Source: Fragilaria crotonensis (lineage: Eukaryota > Bacillariophyta > Fragilariophyceae > Fragilariales > Fragilariaceae). From it: a DNA stretch of 64,000 nucleotides. Of the stretch, positions 20,323-33,137 are shown one piece after another. Each line of letters starts with the position of its first letter. Position 1 is the first letter of the stretch. Under the pieces are notes generated by a model. The model made no database searches and was not told where the DNA came from. It saw nothing but the letters and a program-made list of their open reading frames with translations. The position numbers and the translations under genes are program-made. Location: positions 1-64,000 of the forward strand of contig JAKSYS010000091.1 of NCBI GenBank assembly GCA_022925895.1, in the 5' to 3' direction.

Positions 20323-20937
20323 ATGTTGGTAGAGGGGCACAGAATATTTATTATATAAACTACTGGTAATGGCAAGTCGCGATGGTATTTGCTCTCTTAA
20401 CGCCCACACGCCCACTCCTCTCTCTTGAGACTAGAGTACTCGTACGACTTATACGTTTACTGCAACCCCAATCGCCCCACCTTCGAGCATACAAGTTCAA
20501 ATCTTTCTAAAAGTGTGGCAATAATGCCCATCACTCGCGGGGTCTATGGGTCTATTATGGCATTTTGACATACCAAACTCTATGAGCGACCGGAAGGCGA
20601 TGACAATCCATTGCTCGTTTTACATTTGGCATCATTGACCTATCAGATTCAACTATCAACCCATCTGCCAACCGATTGGACTCGAGTGTCTGTGTCGTCT
20701 GTTCTCAATGATCAATGCAATCGGCCTTTGGGATGACTGACAATGACAGCTGCTGCCCCCATGATGATATACTCGAGTATACTCAAATGCGCCAGGAAAC
20801 AGTTCCACCAGTACATTTCCCATTTCCTCAAACTCCCTTTGCTTCCAGCAACAGGATCCTTGCTAAAGTACTTCTGACTGGTCTTCCACTACAGAATATT
20901 TAGCCGCTGGAGCAGCGGACAAAGAGAACATGGATTG
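20323..20937. other. Intergenic, no gene seen
   Basis: AT-rich to neutral sequence with short unsupported frames. The right part grades into the CpG-poor block. Confidence 0.4.
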
Positions 20938-23034
20938 ACATCATCAGAAGGTGTAGAATGTTAACTATGTCATTATATGTTAACTCTTTTGTGAGAAGCG
21001 ATATGTATATTGTTTCAAAACATATCAATATTGTTCATAGCAACTGTGACATTTCTTATCATCATATGTATTATTTTTAAGTCACAATGTAAAACTCGAA
21101 TGTAACATTTGTGTATGTTACCTACTCAACATGTTCAATCTTGTCATTGTAAGTCACAACATATTTGGGAACTAGTATAAGCAATAGTCAATTAAATTTG
21201 GTCAAGATACAACATGTGATATTTAAATATTAAGTTCTTTAAGAAGGTGCGTTTTATTGATGCCATATATATTTGGAATGCACCATCATTGCTAAATCTT
21301 GTTTTTGTTTGTCATGTCATTATGGTGTCTATATTGAATGATGCTTTTCATGTAGATCTCTTTTTTGTTAAAAGGTATGCGTACATTTCACCATTATGAT
21401 ATTGCATTTGACAAGGGGGTTACGAACCAAACATTTCTGGTGTTGTTGTACATGATAATTGGTGTTATATAAGCATTTCTGGCCTTGTTGATGACTTTGT
21501 TCACAATTAAACATTTGAGTTCTGTTCTCATAACTCTTCACATAATCTCTATCAACAGGGACGTCAACGTTAGTAATGCTTGTGCTACATGCACGCGTAA
21601 ATGCAGCAGCATCAGTGGCGCCCACCATCCGGAATCACACTGATTGCACAAGAGGCGGGGGATCCTCCGCATCATGTCAAGGATCTGAATATAGTATCAT
21701 CTCCTTAAGGGGTCCTTTGAAGTGTAATGGTAGAATTTGCATCATCTTGACGCATTGCTCATTGCAAACCAAAACAGGGCACAAAACTCAATGCAAGTCT
21801 TGTTGCGACAGGAATGTAACATCCATGAATCAAGAATTTCAATGCAATTCATTTATTCATTTTGCAATATAAAACATAAACTTTGAATTATATATATGGC
21901 TATGTAACAACATAAGCAATGACATTATTCACCCATGTTGTTTAAAAATTACACTATTCTTTTCATTCGAAAGTGCCAAGTACCGGCCGTACAACAAATT
22001 GCTGTCAATTACACTGCAAGCATGTTTTCATCATTATCAGATGACAGCTGCGATGAAAGGCGATGGAAAATCTATGACAAGAGTACAGGAGAAGCATTGA
22101 ATTGGAAGCAGTGATGCAAGGTGTTGAATTGTAGTACCCAGGAAGGTACAGCGAATCCACCAAGCAGAAGTCCGTATGCTGTTGTGTGATTTACTTCATG
22201 AATTTTGCCGACACATTTTGTTGGCTATCTTGGCGACCTCATGTCCGTTCTTGGAATTTGAAAGTGTCTTGTAAACTCCGCATTCAAGTGAATGCGACTG
22301 TATCCTCAGAATTTGGTGGCGACCTGTTCTCGCGATTTCGATTTCCATGTTGGATGATTGGAACCAGATGATTTTTGCTGACACATTTTGTTGGCTATCT
22401 TGGCGACCTCATGTCCGTTCTTGGATTTTGGAAGTGTCTTGTAAACTCCACATTCAAGCAAATGCGACTGTCTCCTCAGAATTTGGTGGCGACCTGTCCT
22501 CGCCATTTCGATTTCCAAGTTGGATGACTGGAACCAGATGCATTTTGCCGACACATTTTGTTTGCTATCTTGACGACCTCATGTCCGTTCTTGGAATTTG
22601 GAAGTGTCTTGTAAACTACGCATTCAAGCGAATGCGACTGTCTCCTCAGAATTTGGTGGCGACCTGTTCTCGCGATTTCGATTTCCAAGTTGGATGATTG
22701 GAACCAGATGCATTTTGGCCAACATTTTGAAGTTACTTTGCAACATAGACAACAACACATGTAGTAACTTAATAACATACTTAGCAGCAGAAATGGTATG
22801 TTAATATCTTACATAAGTAACAAGAGTCAACAAAATGGTTATTGCACTTAGCATAAATGTTGTTATCAAAACTTTAGATGTAACACATATTGTTAAAAGG
22901 AACCATATATTGTGCTGTTAACATATTTGTTATCACTAACAATGTGCATTGTTGAAACAGGAAAGACGCACGCCATATCCGGTAACACTTAACATGTTAA
23001 AATTTAGTTACCATATACCACCTTCTGATGATGT
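20938..23034. mobile_element. Putative non-autonomous DNA element with 16-bp perfect inverted ends
   Basis: ACATCATCAGAAGGTG at 20938-20953 is repeated exactly, inverted, at 23019-23034. The similarity continues imperfectly inward with GTTAAC and TTAACAT motifs. The 2.1-kb interior is AT-rich, lacks a transposase and contains a 170-bp tandem repeat. No clear target duplication was found, so the transposon interpretation is moderate. Confidence 0.5.
22203..22724. repeat. Tandem repeat, period 170 bp, three copies plus a partial fourth
   Basis: Units begin TTTTGCCGACACATTTTG at 22203, 22373 and 22543, and a diverged unit begins at 22713. The copies differ by scattered substitutions and the spacing is exactly 170 bp each time. 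Open frames run through it on both strands, but the period is not a multiple of three and the translations are not protein-like. I treat it as non-coding. Confidence 0.85.
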
Positions 23035-24070
23035 TTTGCCATTCTTATTATCTGCGTTTATCATTGGATATAGTAAACCAGTCTTTATTTCAGAGCCTCT
23101 AACAGTCTAAATGGAGTGTTGTTGCTCAATAACTCACCCAATACACAACACAACGATGAGATCGTGAATAACAAGTTCCAGCACACATATGCATGTCTCA
23201 CGATCTCATGATCTCTTTGAACCTTTGGTTTTAAGATTGTGGTTGCTATGAAAAGATGGCAGCAGATTTGTTCTGAGGTGCATTGATCATCTTGAGAGAA
23301 TAACTAATGGGCACAGAATGTCAAAGTACTAGTAGGAATCAATACATACTATGGACAGAAGCGTATTGCAAATATGGTGCAGGTGCTTGTGAAGGCCAGC
23401 CACTATATGCAATTGCATCAATTCATAAACAGCAATGCAATATTTCAAAAGGCTTTCAAGTTGGTGATTGAAAAGGAGGACGAGGCTGTCCCACCTCATC
23501 AGTGAGGACAATTCCTGATGATGCTATTTGAAAGCGTGCATCTATGGTGTTCAATGAATAATTGTTTACGAATTGGAGTTTTGCAATCTTCAAAGCAGAT
23601 CAAGGATAAGATGAGGCTTAGCAGCCCAGGATATGGAAGGCAATAAGGAGGAGTCCGGGAAAGCATAAAGGTACCACATGGATTCAAAGGTGATAGTGGG
23701 TCTGGTTACAGAAAGCAATCAGGCATTTGTGTTGCTTCAATTTTGATAACTACATCAAGAAATGGTAACGTTTTGACAATTACGGATTCTAGAGATGAGA
23801 GACAACAAAAACAGGGACAACAGCAAGGAAAGTACACTGGAAAAATGGACAATGCAAGCATGGATGGTTGAACTGTGATGGAACTGCTTGCTCCAACAAA
23901 TGTACAATCTGGTTGCTGAAGAAGAGCATGACCACAAGTGGAGGCAATGGAAACGGAGGTGCTTGCATTTTTTGGAAAGGAAATGGGAGTAGTCAGTCCG
24001 TAGGAAGCCAAGAGGTGGCAAAGCACTGGTTGGAACAGGAGGCAGTAGCAGCAGTTGAGGCAGCAACTTT
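23035..24070. other. CpG-poor intergenic DNA, no gene seen
   Basis: CpG dinucleotides are rare while TG and CA are common. Frames seen here have no recognisable domains. It runs into the GAT microsatellite. Confidence 0.45.
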
Positions 24071-24799
<729 letters not shown>

Positions 24800-25510
24800 C
24801 ATGATCATGATCATTGTTGTTAGCAGGCTATCTAATACAATGTATTTCTTGTTATTGTTGGATAAGCATATAGAATATGTGTTTTGCTTTGATTCAATAG
24901 AATGTATATGCAACACTATTTTGCAATGTATTGTCCATGCAATGTATTGTTGTTGTGTATCACTGGCTTCAACCAGGCATGGCACAGTCATGCAAAGCCT
25001 CACCACTCCCCCATTGCAGCGTTTGGCTGTTCCGTGTTTCAATTTCTTGCAATGCCATTATAATGCATGCCATCATCCTTCACACCATGTGCGTTTCGAA
25101 TTGAAAATCACCAGCTGGTGGCTGGCCTAAACTCTAGACTCTTAATCCCGGGGATGCATAATGCAAATCATAATGAGCAGCATTTCAAAATTCAGCCGAG
25201 GTGTCAATGCTTTAGTATCCAACTAACGAAGTCCTTTCCCATCGCCACCTATGGGCTCAACTGGCACAACCCCCCAGCCTTCCTGCATGCCATGAACCAC
25301 TGTCATCACACCCTGGCAACGAAAGCTGCCTTATAGTACCAAACCCTACTAATTGCAATACAATCAGTTGTTGTGAATCCCCCTGTAATTAATTCCAGAT
25401 CTATTTTAAATGCGTCGTACCGCACGGCTACTAGCAAATCTGCATCGACTGTAGCGTTGACTATAAAAGCAGTACATCTTCAGAGGATGTAAGTCAGATT
25501 ATTGTCGATG
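24800..25510. other. Intergenic, no gene seen
   Basis: Starts with an ATGATC-type edge of the microsatellite. No supported coding frame. It lies downstream of the kinase gene. Confidence 0.4.
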
Positions 25511-26827
25511 TCAATTTACCTTTGACACACGAAGGAAAGTCTGGCGGTTTTCGGGCATTCCTCGACTCGTAAAAAGACTACTGCTAGATATATTCGTCAA
25601 ATTCTCCGAAGACGATTTAAGTGTAGATCTCCGGCTGCGAGGCTCGCTTTTCTTGGAGGGAAGTCGTCGCAGTGCTTGTTTTTGTTCAGTACGTGATTTG
25701 CTGATGATCGTCTCCAGTTGAATTCGGATGTCAGTGAATGAAGGTCGATTGTCTGGGATGGGGTCCCAACATCTTTGCATCAATGAGCGAAGACCAGCGT
25801 GCTTGACAGACGACAGCTTTGGGCGCTCGCCTCCAAGCGCGACTTTCTGGCGGAAGGCATCAACGCTACGGAGATGCGAGAAAGGCGTTTTCAAGGTACA
25901 GATTTCGTGAAGAACGATACCAAACGAGTATACGTCAGCTGGAAGACCGTACTCTTTACCAGCTCCAACCTCATTAGCCATATATCGAGGGGTTCCGGTG
26001 AATCCTAACCGGTCCTTGACTTCTTTGACGTAGACTAGGTCGCGGGCAACTCCAAAGTCGAAGATCTTGATAACCCCACTCGAGTCGAATCCAAGATTCT
26101 CTGGCTTGAGGTCACGGAAAAGTACTTCAAGCCATGAAGGACGCGGTGAGGCACGAAGTCAAGATCACATAGTTCCGTAATTGATATGACAGCACTTACC
26201 ACCTAGACTATGCAGGTACTCCATTCCTTTGGCGATTCCGATCGCAGCAGATTCCAGTCTGTACATTAGGTTTTCATCGTGGCCAGAAACCTTGGCCTTC
26301 AACCTTGAGATCGCATTTTCTTCATTCCTCCAACTCTCCAGGCGATTTTCCAGGGTTTCCGGGAGGTAGTCCAACACCAAGAAGAACGGCTCATCCTTGT
26401 CACTTATGGACGTCCCTACGCACCCCTTCTTTATGGCGTGTAATTTGATGATATTCTCGTGGTCCAAACAAGAGATAAGCCTTGCTTCCAGAGCAATATC
26501 AATGGCACCACGTTTGTATTGTTTGGCAGACGCGGTTGTGCTGCAAAGGTTTAGTTGTTTGAGTGCAAAACTTTCCCGAGGTGAGTCATATAGGCCAACC
26601 AGGTGGACGCATGAGAACGATCCTCGGCCTAACACACGCGTCTCTGAAGTGTCTATTCCGTCCCATTCGAGTTCGAGAATCCTCCGTCGCGGTTTCGGAA
26701 GCACGGTGCATTTGTCGAACAACGCAACGCGCTTTTTGACGGCCTCTCCGACGAAGGTTTCAAAAGCATTTGCATTAGGTTTCATCTGTGGAGAAAGAAT
26801 TACAGGAGCGAAGCGTTCTTGGTTCAT
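25511..26827 (-). CDS. Serine/threonine protein kinase
   Basis: Exon 1 is 26827-26200 and exon 2 is 26124-25511. The 75-bp intron with a GTAAGT donor interrupts the segment just before the catalytic loop, and splicing gives 413 residues. The kinase domain starts near residue 65: Gly-loop LGRGSFSCV, Lys in FALKQL, catalytic loop FRDLKPEN (Phe replaces the usual His of HRD), DFG in IFDFGVARDL, and APE-like GTPRYMANEV. The sub-domain IX segment DVYSFGIVLHEI and the WDPIPDNRPSF motif resemble tyrosine-kinase-like families. The tail beyond the domain is short, basic and Ser-rich. Its target is unknown. Confidence 0.9.
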
Positions 26828-29800
26828 GCTGCTTGTGGCGTCACAGGGGTGATAGTATTCTTCCTTTGTGAAGAGTGGAGTGATGTCAAATATTAACTGA
26901 GTATTGTATCAGCAAAAGTCTTGTACTTCCTGGTAGTCGGAACTCGGAGTATGCAATATTCTGTTCTGTGTATGAGAAGATTTTTCGTGAAGGCTACGAT
27001 TGAATTGTGTATATCCTGTGTATATATATACACACAGTTGTTCCGTGGTCACTCCAAAATTAGTAACGAAGTGACTCCACTTTCTATCAGTATGATTTCT
27101 ACGGAGCCTTTCATGGGAATCGATCTATTGTACATATTTGATATGCATACATACAACCGAGGAACGAAGGGCGCCTTCATGGTCCGGTTATCTCCGGTCA
27201 CGCATCCTTTCTATGGAGAAGCTACGAGGAGAAACCTATGTTCAGAGAGAATTGCATCACCATGCAAATAAAAGTTTTCATATAAACAGTAAAAATTTAA
27301 CTCGACGCCGAGTTGACACATGCGTTCGCTTTCCGATGTCGTATTGGCATAGAAACCAATATGCACAGTAACGTACTACTTGCACCATACCGTATGACAT
27401 GCATTTCATATAGATTTTAATCACTAGCCGGATATTCGTATGCATAGAATCCGACTCCTGCGTAGTACTACAAGTACTGAGTATCAGTAGTTCGCAGGGT
27501 GGTTAATTGAAGTGCAAGGTCATCAGTGTCACAGGTCACAGGTCGCTGAGGAACGAAAGGTCTCATTCATGTTCATCCGAAATGTCGGGTCTTCTTTACC
27601 AGTAATGGACATCCGGAAACTACAGTTCCGTCCGGGTGGGTCGTCCTTGGAGTTGCTTCAACGTTGCACATTGCACATTCTATATATATGTAAAGTAATG
27701 TGTTCTTAGTTCGTTGATTGCCACAGATTCTTCAACACAAGTGACCCGTGAAAGTTTCAGTTTACAATAAGTGACTCTATTTTGTTTAGGCCCGAAAAGG
27801 GCTTGTTCACAGATCCAGAACTGTGGTCGTCATATATGGCGCTGTTGTTTCTACGTTGCACCGTACTGGAACATTATCGGGGTAGAATACAACATACAAC
27901 TGGCATTATATATCTTACTAGAGTGGGATCATCACAACTGATCGGAGTAGTGTGATACATACCACAGGATACAGGAGAGAGGACGCGCAGTACCCCAAAC
28001 CCCAAACTGGTCATACTCCGTAGGAACAGACCTGCCAATACAGTAGTATACATTTTTTGTTGTACAGTGTGCAGTACCCTTGTACCAGTAAGCTACTACA
28101 TGACGTACAGTACACAGTACCCCCCATTGTTGTGCTCGTGCCCCAGTATTGCAGTTCATCGCACGGTATGTTTTATACAGTAGCATTTGTGAAGCAACCT
28201 GTTTACAAAGAATTCAATGACTATTCCATCCAGTAACTGTGAATACGTACAGTACAGTACTACAGTAAGGTAAGACACTGTCGTTTCAACAAAAATTACT
28301 GTCGATTTATGTACTGTACATCTGTAGTACATGTAATCCACGTAACAGTACAACAGTACCCCAGAGTGGTCATACTCCGAAACACACACACGCACACACA
28401 CAAACGCGCACAAACCAAATTTAAAAAGGAGTAGGAGGTAGTCGTATATGCCGTCGACCGTCGAGTATCGTACTACTGGGCATTGTAGACCCAGCATGGA
28501 CAGACCCCCTCCCAAAACGTGTTCGGAGAATGAGGAATGAGGTATGATTAAGTAGGTTTCATTTTTAGAATAGCCGCAATAAGGACATTCCAGGACCATA
28601 GTGTCACACGGACCGTATGCAATTCCATTACACGGGGCGATGATGACAATATTGCTGGGCACGGCGCACAACCAAGTCTGAGTCCAAACCCGAAGAATCT
28701 TGTTTGAGCTGTGGGATGTGGGATGAATATCAAGTTGGAATTGGAGGAAGAAAGGCAGGTCATTGCTTGTTTTTCAAGCAGAGTGTGGCAGCAAGGTGAA
28801 ACATAAATATTGCAGGAGAAAGGTGATTTGGACAAGCAATGGTTTCTGGTTTGGTGAGGCAAGGGTATACATTAGATATGGAAATAGACCTCATCTATTC
28901 CTTTGTCTACGAACAACAGATGAGTGTCACCAACATAATCAATTGAATCAAGAAAGACAGAAGGATGGGATTCTGAATCCCAACCTCTGAGTTTACTACA
29001 GTAGGAGGTATATAGTATGCTGTTTCTTTTGAAGTGGATACGAGATGAGACAACAGTGAGAATTTTGAGGAAAAACTTAGCAGATTTTCACTCCATCTTA
29101 GTATTCCATGTTCATACGCATCTCCCAGTCCTGGTCCGACATAAATGCACGCTCAGTTTCATCTACTCTTTCACATTATACCACCAGGCTTCAGTGCATT
29201 CTTCGTTCTTTGTTTGGCATGCCCAAGATTCCTCGGACAAGTGACCCAGGAATTGGTAGTTGTATAACCATAGAATCCTACTCAGGAAATGTACTTAGCA
29301 CTTTGCTCTGTACTTGATTGAAAAATGACTCACACCGTTGAGCACCAAAAACGGCCCATTCATGGGAATTTGTGGCTTCATTTGTGTTGTTATGCTTGCT
29401 TCTACGTTAATGGCAAATAGCACATTTTAGATTTTACCAGGCATTGGTGTGCTGTTGAAAGCCTGTCGTTTGCCTCAGATTCGGCAGACAAGTGATACAG
29501 AACGTTATCTATCCTGCAACCTCAGTCAAGCATGGGCATTACTATCTCAGAACCAGTATGAAAAGCTCCTCCATAGCATTTGCCTTCCTGTGTGAGTTCA
29601 TAAAGGATTCAGCATATTGCAACTCTTCCATGGACAGTTTGTGAACAGAAAGCTTTGAGCAGAACACAACAACCCATATAGACATCAACATAGAAAATGT
29701 TGATATTGATTGATGGGCGGACCACATGAGGTTACACTTTATGTGACTGAGCATCTAAAATACTAATTCAGGCATAGCTAGAGTGCTGCTGATTTCCTAC

Positions 29801-30156
29801 AAAAATTGATCATCAATGCTGGTGCAGTAGTAGATCTCTTTGGGATCGGTATTAACATGTGAGTTGGCACAATCATGTTGTTGTCATATACGACTAGTAC
29901 ACATAAGCTCCTGCAATTGATTGCAAATATACGACTAGTAGGTTACAGCCACGATACTACCGGTAGGTATGAATACTAGGTAGTACTTGGACCTTGTACC
30001 AGTATCATTCTTGTACCTGGTACCAGTAGCATACATTTATCATTTTATTTATTATGGGCTTAATTTTTTGAACGAAACCCCTTTTCTCAAGGATTTTCGC
30101 ATATCTCTGGTATAAGACAAATTCCGTTTCTTGGAAACCGGTACAGTACTCCAAGT
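26828..30156. other. Long gene-free region
   Basis: 3.3 kb without a convincing gene. It contains a TATATATATA run near 27020, GTAC-rich palindromic stretches (27440-27490, 27990-28370 and 29940-30030) and an ACACAC/CGCACAC microsatellite near 28383-28415. The part from about 28700 to 29850 is poor in CpG. Frames up to about 170 codons here have hydrophobic, unstructured translations and were not accepted. Confidence 0.5.
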
Positions 30157-30978
30157 ATGACATCTATGCATATGCGTTGCTATACCACCCTCCTCCTGCC
30201 TTCAAAATCTATCCATGCTGTGAATGCCATCTCGATTTCGAGCACTCTCTGCTCTCTTGTACAATTGTCATCTCTCACGTCGCGCATGATGATCACGAAG
30301 GTCAATCTTCTCCCTGGCGCCGCAATCGACAACGCGCTAAATGGAAGTCCGCCAAGGGTTCAAGATGGACAGTCAGAATTGTTTCAAAGCTTCCACTACG
30401 GTCTTTTCGTCTCCGCACTCGAGGTCGTTGGTCGAATCAAGATCTCTAACTTTGCGAGCCATCATCAGCTCCTATCAGAGCTGCAGAAGTATTGCAATTA
30501 TTCTAGAATCCTGTACTTGACCGATGCCGAACCAGAGGTGGGTTTTGTGGCGGAAGTTTCACTCCCAAAAGGAAATCTTGATTTGACGCTGACAGGCTTT
30601 CCTCCCTTCATCGCTGCTATATCGCCCTCTTCGCCAATTGTTGGGATGGTTCAAGTGGGCGATCAAGTGGAAAGCGTTAAAATACTGGACTTTGATATCG
30701 ACTTGAACCTTAGCTCAGGTGGCTTTACAAATCATCGAGTTGTTAAGGTTCTCGAGGAGCACAAGAGTGTGGAGAGGCGGATACTCGTGGTGACCCGGGG
30801 CGCTCATGCACGCCCTTCGTATTCAAGAGATATGTCGCCAATGTGGGACTGGGGGGCATTCCGCGATACAACGCGGTGGTCTCTACAAAGAATACTGTCT
30901 GACCAACCATCAAAACACCTAGAAGAGGAGCGTTGTCGGTCAAATGACTATGCACCAATCAGCAGCTATCCGACGTGA
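30157..30978 (+). CDS. PDZ-like domain protein, unknown function
   Basis: 273-residue single frame with an ATG start. The N-terminal ~60 residues are rich in Ser, Leu and basic residues and could be an organelle presequence. Residues ~135-220 look like a PDZ-type fold: a carboxylate-binding-loop candidate TGFPPFIAAI, the SPSSPIVGMVQVGDQVESV segment (compare the usual GLxxGDxIxxVNG) and a final ERRILVVTR strand. A second related-looking stretch lies near residues 45-115. No protease domain is attached. The start is uncertain, as other in-frame ATGs occur at codons 4 and 6. Confidence 0.6.
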   Translation: MTSMHMRCYTTLLLPSKSIHAVNAISISSTLCSLVQLSSLTSRMMITKVNLLPGAAIDNALNGSPPRVQDGQSELFQSFHYGLFVSALEVVGRIKISNFASHHQLLSELQKYCNYSRILYLTDAEPEVGFVAEVSLPKGNLDLTLTGFPPFIAAISPSSPIVGMVQVGDQVESVKILDFDIDLNLSSGGFTNHRVVKVLEEHKSVERRILVVTRGAHARPSYSRDMSPMWDWGAFRDTTRWSLQRILSDQPSKHLEEERCRSNDYAPISSYPT

Positions 30979-31295
30979 AGGTCAACGCTCTCAATGCGAA
31001 CAGCGACTGCTTCTTCACGCGAGCCGTCCGTATGCCGTATATTTCCCTGCACTTTGTTTCGAGCTCGTCCCTGCATTGCTACATTCACTGCACCGCGTCC
31101 CGGTTGAATGCAGACCTGGGTCCACCGCTCGGTGATGTGCTGTGTGAAACGAAGGCAGTTTGCATGACTTTGTGGCGGCGCAAAGTACCTGCAGCTGCGA
31201 CAAGCATAGCGTTTTTCATCGAATGCTGACGCCGTGATAATGATGACTCAGCTGGAAGTGATGGCGTGAATCGCAGTGCCTATTGCGCGCGGCGA
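30979..31295. other. 3' intergenic spacer
   Basis: No gene seen between the two convergent genes. GC is moderate. Confidence 0.4.
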
Positions 31296-33137
31296 TCAAT
31301 CGTCAAGAAATGGGCCTGCGCTTATCCCGTATCCGGCTCGTACCCTCGCGTTGTTCCTTCGACGGGGCTTGAACTGTTTGACTTGTGAGGTTGTGCTATC
31401 TCCAGTGTATTTTTCAAACTTAAGACTGGGAAAACGTGATTCCAACCCATCTCGCTTATCACGAGCGAATCGCAGCTTCAGGCGCCTCGATTTGAAACAG
31501 AACCAATACGCAAGCCCACAAGTCACTAAGACGACAATCAAAGTCAAAGGGCTTTCAATATATCCTGGGCCTGGATGTAAGATGTCAAGCTGCTTGGTGT
31601 CCCATCGATCGAGGACTACAACCCGCGGTGTCTGTAATGCCCGTGGCCAATATTTATGTCTCAATTGCTCGAAGACTTTCTCCAAGTTCCAGGTGATATT
31701 ATTGCGTTCGTCATTTGATTCCTCGTCGTCCGTACGTGTGTTGCCCTCCAGCCTACTAGGTGTGTGCATTGTCAGATAACAAGTAGGGCATTGTGAGACT
31801 GGTGGCCAATGTGAGTCCTCAACCTCCAACGGAGGGTCGGGACCATCACTTGTTCTCTTCAATTTCATAGCACGATAATCTTGATGCACCTGCCAGAGAA
31901 AGAAAGAAAGCTCCTTCCAGCATTTGTCAGTTTTTGCTGGAATGTTTCGCCGACGAAATCGCGAAAAGATAGCGTTTGATTTCATCCCCAATTTTTGTTG
32001 GCATTGTTTCTCTTCCATACAATCTCGGAACGCATCAATGATGACTTTCTTTCCGTCGTTGCTCTGCGCAAACCCAAAGTTTTCAACGTAGTCGCGAATT
32101 GTTGTTGCGACATGAGGTACTAGTACGCGCTGTAGATCACCCAACACAGACTGGTGTTGTTCAACCACTCCCATCGAAACGATATGCAGAAGCTTCCAAA
32201 AGCCACAGGAGTATCCCTGATCTTCCTTGTTAGCATCTCTACAAGATTTGCTCCATCGCGGCTTCGTCCTGTAGTAGTCATGCGACGCCAACACCCGCGT
32301 GATCACATCAGGGCTGTCCTCAATGGCGTCGAAGTGACTTCGCAAGTCATTTACAATATGGTGAACATTTGCCATGTCTCTGGTAGGTAACGACCAATGC
32401 ATAAGGTCCAACCATTCACGGAAAGCATGAAACCTGTCCCAGGACCACGGTATGATGTTCCCTTGCGCGTCCTTCGTGGTTGATGAGTCAATCGAATGCA
32501 GCAACGACACCATTGCATCTGAAAAAACATCAGAAAGATCAGAGTGTGGATGCAGAATTTCCCGCATATGATCTGCTTCGCCAATATCCATCTGATAGGG
32601 GTCTTCGGCGTCCTTCTCGCGTTCCTCATTTTCTCGAAGCTGTGCAGATTCTTCCTCCAATTCCTCCTTCTGGATAGTTTCCTCTTCGTCAAGCTCCTTA
32701 ATCGCAATGCCCAAGATTTCGACGATGGTTTCCAACTCAATATCGTTTTTGCTAGTTCGTGGGACCAACACGCCTTCAATCTTTCCGCCAGGGAAGGCTA
32801 GGATTCTTGGTACGGCGTTGACGCCCAAATCTTCGCAGGCATCTCGATGAACATCACAACTCACAGCCCAAAACTCAACGGGAGCACGAATCGACCTCCT
32901 TCGAATCTCACGAGCGACTGCGACGTAACGATCTCTCAATTGAATGCAGAGTGACGAAGCGGGATGATAGAAGAGAGCAACACGAGGCCAAGTGACTTCC
33001 AAGACAAATGAAGGCGTGTCTGACGTTAACTTATCGATCGAAGAAATCAAATATTCCTCAATGGGATGATACTGCGCTTTGTTGTACTGATAGTTCGGCT
33101 CCTTCTGATCAGGATTCAATAGTTTCTGATTCAGCAT
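31296..33137 (-). CDS. QSOX-like protein with degenerate thioredoxin and Erv redox sites
   Basis: 613 residues from the first in-frame ATG. The order of domains follows quiescin sulfhydryl oxidase: thioredoxin-like domain (residues ~45-160, with a cis-Pro-like AVPRILAF), acidic coiled linker, a helical region, and an Erv/ALR-like domain with YSCGFWKLLHIVSMG and the FFLWQVHQDYR signature. The WPPVSQCPTCY motif and a C-terminal membrane helix followed by basic residues are also QSOX-like. The thioredoxin CxxC is reduced to SSLC, and the Erv FFGCxxC position reads NFGFAQS, so two of three redox pairs are lost. No signal peptide is present at this start. An upstream exon with one is possible because an AG acceptor-like site lies just before. 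Oxidase activity is therefore doubtful. Confidence 0.75.
   Translation of the reverse strand: MLNQKLLNPDQKEPNYQYNKAQYHPIEEYLISSIDKLTSDTPSFVLEVTWPRVALFYHPASSLCIQLRDRYVAVAREIRRRSIRAPVEFWAVSCDVHRDACEDLGVNAVPRILAFPGGKIEGVLVPRTSKNDIELETIVEILGIAIKELDEEETIQKEELEEESAQLRENEEREKDAEDPYQMDIGEADHMREILHPHSDLSDVFSDAMVSLLHSIDSSTTKDAQGNIIPWSWDRFHAFREWLDLMHWSLPTRDMANVHHIVNDLRSHFDAIEDSPDVITRVLASHDYYRTKPRWSKSCRDANKEDQGYSCGFWKLLHIVSMGVVEQHQSVLGDLQRVLVPHVATTIRDYVENFGFAQSNDGKKVIIDAFRDCMEEKQCQQKLGMKSNAIFSRFRRRNIPAKTDKCWKELSFFLWQVHQDYRAMKLKRTSDGPDPPLEVEDSHWPPVSQCPTCYLTMHTPSRLEGNTRTDDEESNDERNNITWNLEKVFEQLRHKYWPRALQTPRVVVLDRWDTKQLDILHPGPGYIESPLTLIVVLVTCGLAYWFCFKSRRLKLRFARDKRDGLESRFPSLKFEKYTGDSTTSQVKQFKPRRRNNARVRAGYGISAGPFLDD

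Noticed and set aside
22186-22778. Overlapping frames on both strands in the 170-bp repeat
   Set aside because: The period is not a multiple of three and the translations are equally open on both strands, so this is a tandem repeat effect.
28156-28671. 171-codon minus-strand frame
   Set aside because: It runs through GTAC-rich and CA-repeat sequence, has no start context or domain, and the translation is rich in Cys, Tyr and Val as expected from the repeats.
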